Source: Mycolicibacterium agri (GTDB taxonomy: Bacteria; Actinomycetota; Actinomycetes; Mycobacteriales; Mycobacteriaceae). Taken from it: DNA of 64,000 nucleotides. Positions 8,110 through 17,944 of the stretch are shown one piece after another. The notes beneath the pieces are model-generated. The model saw nothing but the letters and a program-made list of their open reading frames with translations. It had not been told where the DNA came from and ran no database searches. The stretch spans positions 49,660 to 113,659 of the forward strand of contig NZ_PDCP01000015.1 of the NCBI RefSeq assembly GCF_002553505.1, written 5' to 3'. The first letter of the stretch is position 1. The number at the start of each line of letters is the position of its first letter. A program made the position numbers and the translations under genes.

Positions 8110-9096
8110 GTGAAAGTCACCGTCCTGGTCGGTGGAGTCGGCGGCGCCCGATTCCTCCTAGGAGTGCAGCACCTGCTCGGCCTTGGCCAGTTCGCCCGCG
8201 AGCCAGCACAAGATCATTCGCTGACCGCCGTCGTCAACGTTGGCGACGACGCGTGGATGTTCGGCGTGCGCATCTGTCCGGACCTCGACACGTGCATGTA
8301 CACCTTAGGCGGTGGCATCGATCCCGAGCGCGGGTGGGGCCATCGCAACGAAACCTGGCACGCCAAGGAGGAACTCGCCGCTTACGGCGTGCAACCGGAC
8401 TGGTTCGGATTGGGCGACCGCGACCTCGCCACACATCTGGTGCGCAGCCAGATGCTGCGGGCAGGCTATCCGCTGTCGGAGGTCACCGAGGCGTTGTGCA
8501 AGCGGTGGTCGCCCGGCGCGCGGCTACTGCCCGCCAGCGATGACCGCAGCGAAACCCACGTCGTCATCACCGATCCCGAGACCGGCGACCGCCGCGCGAT
8601 TCACTTCCAGGAGTGGTGGGTGCGCTATCGCGCACAAGTGCCGACGCACAGCTTCGCGTTCGTGGGGGCGGACAAGGCCACCTCGGGGCCCGGCGTCACC
8701 GACGCGATCGCCGACGCCGATGTGGTGTTGATCGCACCGAGCAACCCGGTCGTCAGCATCGGCGCGATCCTGGCCGTGCCGGGCATCCGCGGCGCGTTGC
8801 GGTCCACGCAGGCGCCGGTGATCGGCTACTCCCCCATCGTGTTCGGAAAACCGTTGCGCGGCATGGCCGACGACTGCCTGAAGGTGATCGGGGTGGCCAG
8901 CACGTCCGAAGCCGTCGGCGGGTACTACGGGCCGCGCTCTGGGGTCGGCATACTCGACGGCTGGCTCGTCCACGAGGGCGATGACGCGTCGATCGAGGGC
9001 ATCGACGTGCGGGCGGTGCCGCTGCTGATGACCGATCCCGCCGCGACGGCCGAGATGGTGCGCGCCGGGCTGGAGATGGCGGGGCTGGGGCCATGA
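8110..9096 (+). CDS. fbiA: F420 biosynthesis phospho-enolpyruvyl/lactyl transferase FbiA
   Basis: Transfers the phospho-enolpyruvyl (or phospholactyl) group to the deazaflavin Fo, giving (dehydro-)F420-0. The 328 residues begin [31 protein letters not shown] is the family's nucleotide/phosphate loop. [25 protein letters not shown] follows, with the metal-binding acidic residues. Length agrees with Rv3261. The GTG at 8110 is preferred over a GTG at 8083 because the conserved fold starts at this residue. The stop overlaps fbiB as ATGA, giving coupled translation. Confidence 0.95.
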   Translation: MKVTVLVGGVGGARFLLGVQHLLGLGQFAREPAQDHSLTAVVNVGDDAWMFGVRICPDLDTCMYTLGGGIDPERGWGHRNETWHAKEELAAYGVQPDWFGLGDRDLATHLVRSQMLRAGYPLSEVTEALCKRWSPGARLLPASDDRSETHVVITDPETGDRRAIHFQEWWVRYRAQVPTHSFAFVGADKATSGPGVTDAIADADVVLIAPSNPVVSIGAILAVPGIRGALRSTQAPVIGYSPIVFGKPLRGMADDCLKVIGVASTSEAVGGYYGPRSGVGILDGWLVHEGDDASIEGIDVRAVPLLMTDPAATAEMVRAGLEMAGLGP

Positions 9097-10433
9097 CCGA
9101 GGACGGGTCGGGAGCCGCGGTCGAACTGCTGCCGGTCACCGGATTGCCGGAGTTCCGGCCTGGCGACGACCTCGCCGCAGCACTGGCGGCCGCGGCGCCG
9201 TGGCTGCGTGACGGCGATGTCGTCGTCGTGACCAGCAAGGTGGTGTCCAAGTGTGAGGGCCGCATCGTGCCTGCACCGCCGGATCCGGAGGAGCGAGATG
9301 CGCTGCGGCGCAAGCTGATCTCCGAAGAGGCCGTGCGTGTGCTCGCCCGCAAGGGCCGCACCTTGATCACCGAGAACAATCTGGGCATCGTGCAGGCCGC
9401 TGCGGGCGTGGACGGCTCCAACGTCGGCGCCGACGAGATCGCGCTGCTGCCGGTTGATCCCGACGCCAGCGCAGCCGCCCTGCGGGCAGCGCTGCGGGAG
9501 CGGTTGGGCGTGACCGTCGGCGTCGTCATCACCGACACCATGGGCCGCGCGTGGCGCAGTGGGCAGACCGACGCCGCGATCGGCGCGGCGGGCGTGCAGG
9601 TGCTGCACGGATACGCGGGTGCGCGCGACGTGCACGGCAACGAGCTGGTCGTCACGGAGGTGGCGGTCGCCGACGAGATCGCCGCGGCCGCGGATCTGGT
9701 GAAGGGCAAGCTGACCGGGATACCGGTCGCGGTGGTGCGCGGTCTGACGCTGGCCGACGACGGATCGACCGCGCGGTCGCTGCTGCGGCCGGGCGAAGAG
9801 GACCTGTTCTGGTTGGGCACCGAAGAGGCGCTGGCGCTGGGCCGCACGCAGGCGCAGCTGTTGCGCCGGTCGGTTCGCAAGTTCAGCGCAGAGCCGGTCG
9901 CCGAGGAGATCATCGAAGCCGCGGTCGCCGAGGCGTTGACCGCGCCCGCCCCGCACCACACCAAGCCGGTGCGGTTCGTCTGGATGACCGACGGCGAGGC
10001 CAGGGTGGGGCTGCTGGACCGGATGAAGGACAAGTGGCGCGCCGACCTGGCGGGCGACGGCAAATCCGCCGAGGCGATCGAGCGCCGCGTCGCCCGCGGC
10101 CAGATCCTCTACGACGCGCCCGAGTTGATCATCCCGTTCCTGGTGCCCGACGGCGCGCACAGCTACCCGGATGCGGCCCGCACGGCCGCCGAACGCACCA
10201 TGTTCACGGTGGCGGTGGGCGCGGCCGTGCAGGCGCTGCTGGTCGCGCTGGCCGTGCGCGGTGTCGGCAGCTGCTGGATCGGGTCGACGATCTTCGCCGC
10301 CGATCTGGTGCGCTCCGAACTGTCGCTTGGGGCCGATTGGGAGCCGTTGGGCGCCATCGCGATCGGCTATCCCGCCGAACCATCGGGTCCGCGCGACCCT
10401 GCGCCCATCGACGGGCTGCTGGTGCGCAAGTGA
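9093..10433 (+). CDS. fbiB: Bifunctional F420 gamma-glutamyl ligase / dehydro-F420 reductase FbiB
   Basis: A 446-residue fusion that finishes coenzyme F420. The N-terminal half (about 1-245) is the CofE-type ligase that adds the glutamate tail: [33 protein letters not shown]. The C-terminal half (about 250-446) is an FMN nitroreductase-fold domain that reduces the dehydro-F420 intermediate: [23 protein letters not shown]. Length and domain order match Rv3262. It starts 4 nt inside fbiA and its stop overlaps the Nudix gene as GTGA, so three genes form one coupled unit. Confidence 0.95.
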   Translation: MTEDGSGAAVELLPVTGLPEFRPGDDLAAALAAAAPWLRDGDVVVVTSKVVSKCEGRIVPAPPDPEERDALRRKLISEEAVRVLARKGRTLITENNLGIVQAAAGVDGSNVGADEIALLPVDPDASAAALRAALRERLGVTVGVVITDTMGRAWRSGQTDAAIGAAGVQVLHGYAGARDVHGNELVVTEVAVADEIAAAADLVKGKLTGIPVAVVRGLTLADDGSTARSLLRPGEEDLFWLGTEEALALGRTQAQLLRRSVRKFSAEPVAEEIIEAAVAEALTAPAPHHTKPVRFVWMTDGEARVGLLDRMKDKWRADLAGDGKSAEAIERRVARGQILYDAPELIIPFLVPDGAHSYPDAARTAAERTMFTVAVGAAVQALLVALAVRGVGSCWIGSTIFAADLVRSELSLGADWEPLGAIAIGYPAEPSGPRDPAPIDGLLVRK

Positions 10434-10969
10434 GCCTGCACGCTTCGGCGGTCGAGGCGCTGACCGAATGGGCGCCGCCCGACCCGGCGCAGGACACGCT
10501 GCGGCATGCGGTGCTGTCGTTTGTGCTGGCGCGGCCGGACGCCTGCAGCAGGCAGTGCGCGCCGGGCCACGTGACGGCCTCGACGCTGGTGTTGGACTAC
10601 ACGGGAACGCATGCGCTGCTGACGTTGCATCCGCGGATCGGTCGCTGGCTGCAGCTCGGCGGGCACTGCGAGGAGGCCGACAGCGACATCGTCGCGGCCG
10701 CGATGCGCGAGGCTTCCGAGGAGTCGGGCATCGAAGGGTTGACGGTGGTGCCGCGGATCGCGGCGCTGCATGTGCATCCGGTGGTCTGCTCGCTGGGCGT
10801 GCCGACCCGCCATCTCGATCTGCAGTTCATCGCCCACTCGCCCGCAGATGCCGAAATCGTCTGCAGCGACGAGTCTTTGGATCTTCGGTGGTGGCCGTTG
10901 GACGCGCTGCCCGATGAGACCGATTACGGGCTGGCGCAACTGGCCGCAGCGGCCCGTCGCCAACGCTGA
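10430..10969 (+). CDS. Nudix hydrolase coupled to fbiAB
   Basis: A 179-residue Nudix-fold protein. The box near residues 79-105 runs [11 protein letters not shown]...[18 protein letters not shown] is a good match to the REUxEExG core, but the first half has one extra residue and Asp where the consensus has Glu. Members hydrolyse nucleoside-diphosphate-X compounds using Mg2+. The GTG start overlaps the fbiB stop as GTGA. M. tuberculosis has a DNA methylase gene (Rv3263) at this place instead, as I remember it. A role in cleaning or recycling F420-related nucleotides is suggested only by this coupling. Confidence 0.8.
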   Translation: MSLHASAVEALTEWAPPDPAQDTLRHAVLSFVLARPDACSRQCAPGHVTASTLVLDYTGTHALLTLHPRIGRWLQLGGHCEEADSDIVAAAMREASEESGIEGLTVVPRIAALHVHPVVCSLGVPTRHLDLQFIAHSPADAEIVCSDESLDLRWWPLDALPDETDYGLAQLAAAARRQR

Positions 10970-11067
10970 ACACTCAGGCTGCGCGCTCAACTAGGTACAG
11001 TTCCAGCGCCAAATTCTGTACAAGGATGAGCGCTCGCGGTACGGGGGCCTTGAAAGGGCCCTACACG

Positions 11068-12156
11068 TCAGACGTCGGTGGAGTAGCGGATGCCGCCGTC
11101 GGGGATGGACACCCCGGGCCACACCCGCGCACCGCGCAACAACTCGCAGCGCGCGCCGATGTCGGCGCCGTCGCCGATCACCCCGTCGCGGATCAACGCA
11201 CGCGGCCCGATGCGGGCGCCGAACCCGATGATGGACCGCTCGATCACCGAACCGGCCTCCACCCGCACGCCGTCGAAGATCACCGCACCGTCCAGCCGTG
11301 TGCCGGGACCGATTTCGGCGCCCCTGCCGACGACGGTGCCGCCGATCAACAGCGCGCCGGGCGCCACGGCCGCCCCGTCGTGCACCAGCGACTCCCCGCG
11401 ATGGCCGTGCAGCGCGGGCGACGGCGCGATGCCGCGCACCAGATCGGCTGACCCGCGCACGAAGTCCTCCGGGGTGCCCATGTCGCGCCAGTAGGTGGCG
11501 TCCACATAGCCGCAGACCTTGTGCCCGTCGGCGAGCAGTTGCGGGAACACCTCGCGCTCCACCGACAGCGCCCGGCCCTTCGGCAGCCGCTCGATGATCT
11601 CGCGCTTGAACACGTAGCAGCCGGCGTTGATCTGATCGGTCGGCGGATCCTCGGTCTTCTCCAGGAAGGCCGTCACCACGCCGTCGGCGTCGGTGGGCAC
11701 GCAGCCGAACGCGCGCGGATCGCCCACCCGCACCAGGTGCAGCGTCACGTCCGCGTCGCGCTCGTAGTGGCTGGCCAACAGCGCGTTCAAGTCGCAGCCC
11801 GACAGCACGTCGCCGTTGAACACCATCGCGGTGTCGTATAGCAGCTTGGAGGCGATGTTGGCGATGCCGCCGCCGGTGCCCAGCGGCTCCTCCTCGACGA
11901 CGTACTCGATCTGCAGCCCCAGCTTCGAGCCGTCGCCGAACTCGGCCTCGAAGACGTTTGCCTTGTAAGAGGTGCCGAGCACCACATGCTCGATACCGGC
12001 GGCGGCGATGCGCGACAGCAGGTGGGTCAGAAACGGCAGCCCGGCCGTCGGCAGCATCGGCTTCGGCGCCGCCAGTGTCAGGGGCCGTAGCCGGGTCCCC
12101 TGCCCGCCGACCAGGACGACGGCATCCACGCGCGCAGGGTCCACGGAGTCCGTCAC
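11068..12156 (-). CDS. manC: Mannose-1-phosphate guanylyltransferase (GDP-mannose pyrophosphorylase)
   Basis: Makes GDP-mannose from mannose-1-phosphate and GTP. The 362 residues start with the nucleotidyltransferase signature VLVGGQGTRLRPLTLAAPKPMLP (catalytic Arg and Lys). Substrate residues include FNGDVL near residue 110 and INAGCYVF. The C-terminal third has hexapeptide repeats (IGPGTRLDGAVIFDGV and similar) forming a left-handed beta helix. It equals Rv3264c, called manB in H37Rv. The GTG start follows the wbbL stop by one base and has AGGGGGGAG upstream. It is the last gene of the rmlD-wbbL-manC operon. Confidence 0.92.
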   Translation of the reverse strand: MTDSVDPARVDAVVLVGGQGTRLRPLTLAAPKPMLPTAGLPFLTHLLSRIAAAGIEHVVLGTSYKANVFEAEFGDGSKLGLQIEYVVEEEPLGTGGGIANIASKLLYDTAMVFNGDVLSGCDLNALLASHYERDADVTLHLVRVGDPRAFGCVPTDADGVVTAFLEKTEDPPTDQINAGCYVFKREIIERLPKGRALSVEREVFPQLLADGHKVCGYVDATYWRDMGTPEDFVRGSADLVRGIAPSPALHGHRGESLVHDGAAVAPGALLIGGTVVGRGAEIGPGTRLDGAVIFDGVRVEAGSVIERSIIGFGARIGPRALIRDGVIGDGADIGARCELLRGARVWPGVSIPDGGIRYSTDV

Positions 12157-12157
12157 G

Positions 12158-13045
12158 TTAGCTCCCCCCTCTGCCCTTGCGCCGACTTCTTCTCACTGCC
12201 AGGCGCGACCGCACCTTTAGTGCGCCTTTCATCGTCCACCGAAGCGGCGCCTGCCATCGCTTATTGTGCCGATCGGCCAAGAAAGTGTAGGTGCTGGTGT
12301 GATGGGCGGCCAAGTTGCGGGCGGGGTCGCGACCTGTCGAATGGCCCTTCATGTGCAAAACCTCGGCCGACGGAACGTATACGTTCTGCCAGCCGGCCTT
12401 GCCGAACCGATCCCCCAGGTCGACGTCTTCCATATACATGAAGTACCGCTCGTCGAAACCGCCCACCGCGTCGAACGCCGCGCCTCGCAGCAACAGACAG
12501 GACCCCGAGAGCCACCCGACTGGGCGTTCGCTGGGTTCGAGCCGGTCCTGGCGGTAGGCCGCGGTCCAGGGGTTGGACCGCCACACGGGGCCCACCACCG
12601 CGTGCATGCCGCCGCGGATCAGGCTCGGCAGATGCCGCGCCGACGGGTACACCGATCCGTCGGCTTCGCGGATCAAGGGGCCGAACGACGCTCCCCTCGG
12701 CCAGCGGCCCGCCGCGTCGAGCAATGCGTCAATGCTTCCGGGACCCCATTGCACGTCGGGGTTCGCGACGATGAACAGGTCGGGCGTCAGATCGCCGGCC
12801 TCCTTGCGCAATTCGGCCACCGCCCGGTTGACCGCGGTGCCGTAGCCGAGGTTGCCGCCGGTGCGCAGCAGCCGCGCATTGGGGAAGCGCTCCAGCGCCT
12901 CCTCCACGCTGCCGTCGGTCGACCCGTTGTCGGCCATGATCACCGTCACGGGTCGCTCGGTGGAAAGCGACAGCGTCGACAAGAACCGCCCCAGATGAGG
13001 CCCGGGTGAGTACGTCACCGTCACTACGAACAGTTCGTCACTCAC
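12158..13045 (-). CDS. wbbL: dTDP-rhamnosyltransferase WbbL (arabinogalactan linker)
   Basis: Adds L-rhamnose to GlcNAc-PP-decaprenol, making the linker that joins arabinogalactan to peptidoglycan; the mycobacterial enzyme is essential. The 295-residue GT2 enzyme shows ADNGSTDGSVEEALERF (nucleotide site), FIVANPDVQWGPGSID (DxD equivalent, here NPDV), and the acceptor segment GGFDERYFMYMEDVDLGDR. There is no membrane helix; it would act at the inner membrane face. The basic tail RRSRRKGRGGS may help membrane contact. GTG start. 25 bp separate it from rmlD, and manC follows after 1 bp. Confidence 0.95.
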   Translation of the reverse strand: MSDELFVVTVTYSPGPHLGRFLSTLSLSTERPVTVIMADNGSTDGSVEEALERFPNARLLRTGGNLGYGTAVNRAVAELRKEAGDLTPDLFIVANPDVQWGPGSIDALLDAAGRWPRGASFGPLIREADGSVYPSARHLPSLIRGGMHAVVGPVWRSNPWTAAYRQDRLEPSERPVGWLSGSCLLLRGAAFDAVGGFDERYFMYMEDVDLGDRFGKAGWQNVYVPSAEVLHMKGHSTGRDPARNLAAHHTSTYTFLADRHNKRWQAPLRWTMKGALKVRSRLAVRRSRRKGRGGS

Positions 13046-13070
13046 GGCGTAGAGGGTAGCGGGCCGTTAA

Positions 13071-13943
13071 TTACTTGTTGCCTTCGCCAGTCGCGTTGGC
13101 CAACGCCTCGGTCAGCGCGTCACGCCACGGCCGCGGCGGCGTCAGACCCGCGGCGGTCAAATCGCGGGTCGACAGCGCCGAGTACGGCGGGCGCGCCGCC
13201 GGCCGCGGCATGTCCTCGGTGGCCACCGGCTGCACCCGCTGCGGGTCGGCGCCGACGCCCTCGAACACCGCCCGCGCCTGCTCGAACCGGCTCGCCGCGC
13301 CTTCGTTGGCGACGTGCAACAGCGGCGGTGCCGCGGGCCGGTCGGCGATCTGCAGCAGAGCCGCCACCAGATCCCCGACGTAGGTCGGTGAGCCGACCTG
13401 GTCGACGACCACCTTGACCGGTCCCTCCCCCGCGGCCAGCCGCCGCATCACAGCGACGAAGTCCGACCCGACGCCGGTGTACACCCACGACGTGCGCACC
13501 ACGTGGGCCTCGGGCAGTGCCGCGTGCACGGCCTGCTCACCGGCCAGCTTGGTCTTCCCGTAGACCGACAGCGGCCCTGTCGGATCGTCGATGTCATAGG
13601 GCCGCGGCGCGCCGTCGAACTGCCCGCTGAACACGTAGTCGGTCGAGATGTGGATCAGCCGGGCGCCGGCCTTCGCGCAGACCCGCGCGATGTGTCCGGG
13701 CCCGGCCGCGTTGACCGCATGCGCCCGCTCAGGCTCGGTTTCGGCGCCGTCGACGGCGGTGTAGGCAGCGCAGTTGACCACCACGTCGCCGGGCGCCACG
13801 AACCGGCCCGCCGCATCGGCGTCGGTGATGTCCCACTTCGAGCTGGTCAGGGCCAGCACGTCGAGGCCTCTGCTACCGGCCTGTGCGGCCAGAAACCGCC
13901 CGACCTGGCCGCCCGCTCCCGTGATCACGATCCGATAAGACAC
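13071..13943 (-). CDS. rmlD: dTDP-4-dehydrorhamnose reductase
   Basis: Last step of dTDP-L-rhamnose synthesis, supplying WbbL. The 290-residue extended SDR has the NAD(P) motif ITGAGGQVGRFLA at the N-terminus, the active-site Ser/Thr region HISTDYVFSGQ, and the YxxxK pair in SVYGKTKLAGE. The GTG at 13943 (VSYRIVITG) is used. A CAGACT hexamer lies 6 nt upstream, suggesting a leaderless start. The TTG two codons upstream is an alternative. It heads the minus-strand wall-linker operon and is divergent from the LCP gene. Confidence 0.93.
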   Translation of the reverse strand: MSYRIVITGAGGQVGRFLAAQAGSRGLDVLALTSSKWDITDADAAGRFVAPGDVVVNCAAYTAVDGAETEPERAHAVNAAGPGHIARVCAKAGARLIHISTDYVFSGQFDGAPRPYDIDDPTGPLSVYGKTKLAGEQAVHAALPEAHVVRTSWVYTGVGSDFVAVMRRLAAGEGPVKVVVDQVGSPTYVGDLVAALLQIADRPAAPPLLHVANEGAASRFEQARAVFEGVGADPQRVQPVATEDMPRPAARPPYSALSTRDLTAAGLTPPRPWRDALTEALANATGEGNK

Positions 13944-13998
13944 CGGCAAAGTCTGGCACGCCGGGCTGCGGCTACCGGGTCCGCACCCCGCTCGCAAG

Positions 13999-14004
13999 TA
14001 GCCT
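13999..14004 (+). promoter_or_regulatory. Candidate -10 for LCP gene, leaderless
   Basis: TAGCCT 6 nt before the ATG at 14011, in the 67-bp divergent gap with rmlD. No Shine-Dalgarno sequence is present. Confidence 0.45.
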
Positions 14005-14010
14005 GGGCTA

Positions 14011-15483
14011 ATGCCCACCCGTCTCTATCGGATCGTCGCTGTCGTGCTCGCCGCGGCGATTGTCACGGGAACCGGCGTGGCCTGGAGCAAGATCCGGTCG
14101 TTCGAGTCCGGCATCAACCACATCTCCCCGGCCGCGCTGGGCGGCGGCGGCGAAGACGGCGCCATCGACGTCCTCCTGGTTGGCATGGACAGCCGCACCG
14201 ACGCGCACGGAAATCCGCTTTCGCCCGAGGAGCTGGCCACGCTGCGGGCCGGTGACGACGAGGCCACCAACACCGACACGATCATCCTGGTGCGGATCCC
14301 CAACAACGGTAAGTCGGCCACCGCCATCTCCATCCCCCGCGACTCCTACGTCGACGCGCCCGGCATCGGCAGGATGAAGATCAACGGCGTCTACGGTTCG
14401 GTGCATCTGGAGAAGCTCAAGAAGCTCGTCGAGGAGCAGGGCGTCGATCCCGCGGTGGCCGAGCCCGAAGCAACCGAAGCCGGCCGCGAGGCGCTCATCA
14501 AGACGGTCGCCAACCTGACCGGTGTCACCGTCGACCACTACGCCGAAATCGGCTTGCTGGGCTTCGCGTTGATCACAGACGCGCTCGGCGGCGTCGATGT
14601 CTGCCTGAAAAACCCAGTCTACGAACCCCTTTCGGGCGCCGATTTTCCCGCCGGCTGGCAGAAGCTGGACGGCCCGCAGGCGCTCAGCTTCGTGCGGCAA
14701 CGCCACGACCTGCCCCGCGGTGACCTCGACCGCGTGGTGCGCCAGCAGGTGGTGATGGCTTCCCTTGCTCATCAAGTGATTTCGGGTAACACATTGTCGA
14801 GCCCCGCGACCCTGAACCGGCTCGAGGAGGCCGTGCAACGCTCGGTCGTGTTGTCCGACGGCTGGGACGTCATGCAGTTCGCCGAGCAGTTGCAGAAGCT
14901 GGCGGCGGGCAATGTCGCATTCGCCACCATCCCGGTTCTCGACGAGAGCGGCTGGAGCGACGACGGCATGCAGAGCGTGGTGCGGGTCGACCCCAACGAG
15001 GTGCACGAGTGGGTGAAGAGCCTGCTGCAGGAGCAGGACGCGGGCAAGACCGAGGAGTTGGCGTTCTCGCCGAGCAAGACGGCGGTGGAGGTGGTCAATG
15101 CCACCGACATCAACGGTCTGGCTGCTTCGGTGTCGGCGGTGCTGACCCAGAAGGGCTTCGCCGAGGGCCCGATCGGCAACCACGAAGCCGGCATTCTCGA
15201 TACCAGCGCGGTGCTGGCCCCATCCGCGGATGATGTTGGCGCACAAGAGGTCTCGAAAGACCTGGGTGGGCTGCCGATCAACGCCGACCCCAATGTCCCA
15301 CCGGGAACGGTCCGTGTCGTGCTCGGCAACGACTACACCGGACCCGGCGGCGGCCTTGACGGCATCGACCCGACCGTGCAGACGGCCGACCCCGCCGCAA
15401 CCGAGTCCACCGGCGACGACGCACCGCCGCCGCCGTCGCCGATCATCACGGCCGGTTCGGACAGCCCGGAGTGCGTCAACTAA
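14011..15483 (+). CDS. lcp1: LytR-CpsA-Psr cell-wall ligase (Lcp1/Rv3267-like)
   Basis: Joins arabinogalactan to peptidoglycan; the M. tuberculosis Rv3267 protein is the LCP ligase described for this reaction. The 490-residue protein starts with one membrane anchor (residues 6-25), so the enzyme faces the periplasm. The LCP domain (about 48-250) has IDVLLVGMDSR, NTDTIILVRI, SIPRDSYVD and GRMKINGVYG, the Asp/Arg residues that bind the prenyl pyrophosphate. A LytR_C domain (about 345-440) and an acidic Pro-rich tail follow. Divergence from rmlD-wbbL-manC links it to linker synthesis. Confidence 0.92.
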   Translation: MPTRLYRIVAVVLAAAIVTGTGVAWSKIRSFESGINHISPAALGGGGEDGAIDVLLVGMDSRTDAHGNPLSPEELATLRAGDDEATNTDTIILVRIPNNGKSATAISIPRDSYVDAPGIGRMKINGVYGSVHLEKLKKLVEEQGVDPAVAEPEATEAGREALIKTVANLTGVTVDHYAEIGLLGFALITDALGGVDVCLKNPVYEPLSGADFPAGWQKLDGPQALSFVRQRHDLPRGDLDRVVRQQVVMASLAHQVISGNTLSSPATLNRLEEAVQRSVVLSDGWDVMQFAEQLQKLAAGNVAFATIPVLDESGWSDDGMQSVVRVDPNEVHEWVKSLLQEQDAGKTEELAFSPSKTAVEVVNATDINGLAASVSAVLTQKGFAEGPIGNHEAGILDTSAVLAPSADDVGAQEVSKDLGGLPINADPNVPPGTVRVVLGNDYTGPGGGLDGIDPTVQTADPAATESTGDDAPPPPSPIITAGSDSPECVN

Positions 15484-15495
15484 CCTCAGGGACAC

Positions 15496-16203
15496 GTGAC
15501 CACCATCAGCGCCGCCCTGCTGGATCCGTTGCTCGAACGCGATCCGATGGGCCCCCGCATCACCTATTACGACGACGCCACCGGCGAGCGTATCGAGTTG
15601 TCCACGGCCACCCTGGCCAACTGGGCGGCCAAGACGGCCAACCTTCTTCGTGACGAACTCGGCGCAGGACCGGGCAGCCGGGTCGCCGTGCTGCTGCCCG
15701 CGCACTGGCAGACCGCGGCGGTGTTGTTCGGGATCTGGTACATCGGCGCGCAGGCCGTGCTCGGCCCCGGCGAGGCCGATGTCGCGCTGTGCACCGCCGA
15801 CCGGTTGGCCGACGCGGATGCCGCCGTCGGCGTCGGTGAGATCGCCGTGCTGTCACTGGATCCCTTCGGCAAGCCCGTGCCGGACCTGCCGGTCGGTGTC
15901 ACCGACTACGCGACGGCCGTGCGGGTGCACGGAGACCAGATCATCCCCGAACGCCACCCCGGGCCGGCGCTCAATGGCAGGCCGGTCGACGAAGTGCTGC
16001 GCGCAGCAACGGATTCGGCGGCAGTGCAGGGCCTCACCGCCCAGGATCGCGTGCTGTCGACGGCGCGCTGGGACACCGCCGACGAGCTGACCGACAACAT
16101 GCTGGCGGTGCTGGCCGCGGGGGCGTCACTGGTTTACGTGGCCAACCCGGAAGAGGGTGCGCAACAGCGGCGTCGGCAGACCGAGAAGATCACCCGCGGC
16201 TAG
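15496..16203 (+). CDS. TIGR03089-type truncated acyl-adenylate-like protein (Rv3268-like)
   Basis: A 235-residue protein resembling only the N-terminal part of AMP-forming acyl-CoA synthetases: GERIELSTATLANWAAKTANLL, then GSRVAVLLPAHWQTAAVLFGIWYIGAQAVL. It lacks the Ser/Gly/Thr ATP loop and the C-terminal catalytic lysine domain, so it probably cannot adenylate anything. TIGR03089 proteins of this size are common in actinobacteria, so this is a family trait, not a local truncation. GTG start 12 bp after the LCP gene, likely co-transcribed. It ends 18 bp from fadE25, which converges. Function unknown. Confidence 0.75.
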   Translation: MTTISAALLDPLLERDPMGPRITYYDDATGERIELSTATLANWAAKTANLLRDELGAGPGSRVAVLLPAHWQTAAVLFGIWYIGAQAVLGPGEADVALCTADRLADADAAVGVGEIAVLSLDPFGKPVPDLPVGVTDYATAVRVHGDQIIPERHPGPALNGRPVDEVLRAATDSAAVQGLTAQDRVLSTARWDTADELTDNMLAVLAAGASLVYVANPEEGAQQRRRQTEKITRG

Positions 16204-16221
16204 CGCCGGTCGCCGTCGGTT

Positions 16222-17382
16222 CTACTTGAGCAGCGCGCGCGACATCACCAGGCGCTGAATCTGATTGGTGCCCTCGTAGATCTGGGTGATCTTGGCGTCG
16301 CGCATCATCCGCTCCACCGGGAAGTCCTGCGTGTAGCCGGCCCCGCCGAACAACTGCACCGCGTCGGTGGTGACCTCCATGGCCACATCGGAGGCAAAGC
16401 ACTTCGACGCCGACGAGATGAATCCCAGTGCGGGCTCGCCGCGTTCGGCGCGCGCCGCCGCGGTGTAAACCATCAGCCGCGCCGCCTCGATCTTCATCGC
16501 CATGTCGGCGAGCATGAACTGCACACCCTGAAAGTCGCTGATCGGCTTGCCGAACTGCTTGCGCTCCTTGGTGTAGGCGATCGCGGCGTCGAGCGCACCC
16601 TGGGCGATGCCGACTGCCTGGGCGCCGATCGTCGGGCGGGTGTGGTCGAGCGTGCGCAACGCGGTCTTGAAGCCGGTGCCCGGTTCGCCGATGATCCGAT
16701 CGCCGGGGATCCGGCAGTTCTCGAAATACAACTCGGTGGTCGGCGAACCCTTGATGCCGAGCTTGCGCTCCTTCGGCCCCACCGTGAAGCCTTCGTCGTC
16801 CTTGTGCACCATGAAGGCCGAAATGCCGTTGGCGCCCTTGTCGGGATCGGTCGACGCCATCACGGTGTACCAGGTCGACTTGCCGCCGTTGGTGATCCAC
16901 GCTTTGGTGCCGTTGAGGATCCACGAGTCGCCGTCCTGACGGGCGCGGGTACGCATCGCGGCGGCGTCGCTGCCGGACTCGCGCTCGGACAGCGCATAGG
17001 ACGCCATCGCCTCACCGGATGCGATCGACGGCAGCACCTGCTTCTTCAGATCGTCGGAGCCGGCCAGGATCAACCCCATCGTGCCGAGCTTGTTCACCGC
17101 GGGGATCAGCGACGCCGACGCGTCGACGCGCGCGACCTCTTCGATGACGATGCACGTCGCGATGGAGTCGGCACCCTGCCCGCCGTACTCCTCGGGGATG
17201 TGCACCGCCGAGAAGCCGGACTCGTTCAGCGCTTTGAGCGCCTCCTCCGGGAAGCGCGATTTCTCGTCGACGTCGGCGGCGTGCGGGGCGATCTCCTTCT
17301 CGCACAGATCGCGCAGCACCGCGCGCAATTCGTTGTGTTCGTCGGGCAGCTTGAACACATCGAAATCAGGGTTACCAGCCAT
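16222..17382 (-). CDS. fadE25: Acyl-CoA dehydrogenase FadE25
   Basis: FAD-dependent oxidation of an acyl-CoA to the 2-enoyl-CoA; the exact substrate is not known. The 386 residues hold both family signatures: ALSERESGSDAAAM and the C-terminal QLFGGAGYTQDFPVERMMRDAKI. The catalytic Glu is expected in QIYEGTNQI near residue 370. FAD-binding ITNGGKSTWYTVMA is present. Very similar to Rv3274c. The ATG at 17382 has AAGGAG 8 nt upstream. It lies 13 bp after purE on the same strand and may be read through from purK-purE. Confidence 0.93.
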   Translation of the reverse strand: MAGNPDFDVFKLPDEHNELRAVLRDLCEKEIAPHAADVDEKSRFPEEALKALNESGFSAVHIPEEYGGQGADSIATCIVIEEVARVDASASLIPAVNKLGTMGLILAGSDDLKKQVLPSIASGEAMASYALSERESGSDAAAMRTRARQDGDSWILNGTKAWITNGGKSTWYTVMASTDPDKGANGISAFMVHKDDEGFTVGPKERKLGIKGSPTTELYFENCRIPGDRIIGEPGTGFKTALRTLDHTRPTIGAQAVGIAQGALDAAIAYTKERKQFGKPISDFQGVQFMLADMAMKIEAARLMVYTAAARAERGEPALGFISSASKCFASDVAMEVTTDAVQLFGGAGYTQDFPVERMMRDAKITQIYEGTNQIQRLVMSRALLK

Positions 17383-17395
17383 TGCGAACTCCTTG

Positions 17396-17928
<533 letters not shown>

Positions 17929-17944
<16 letters not shown>

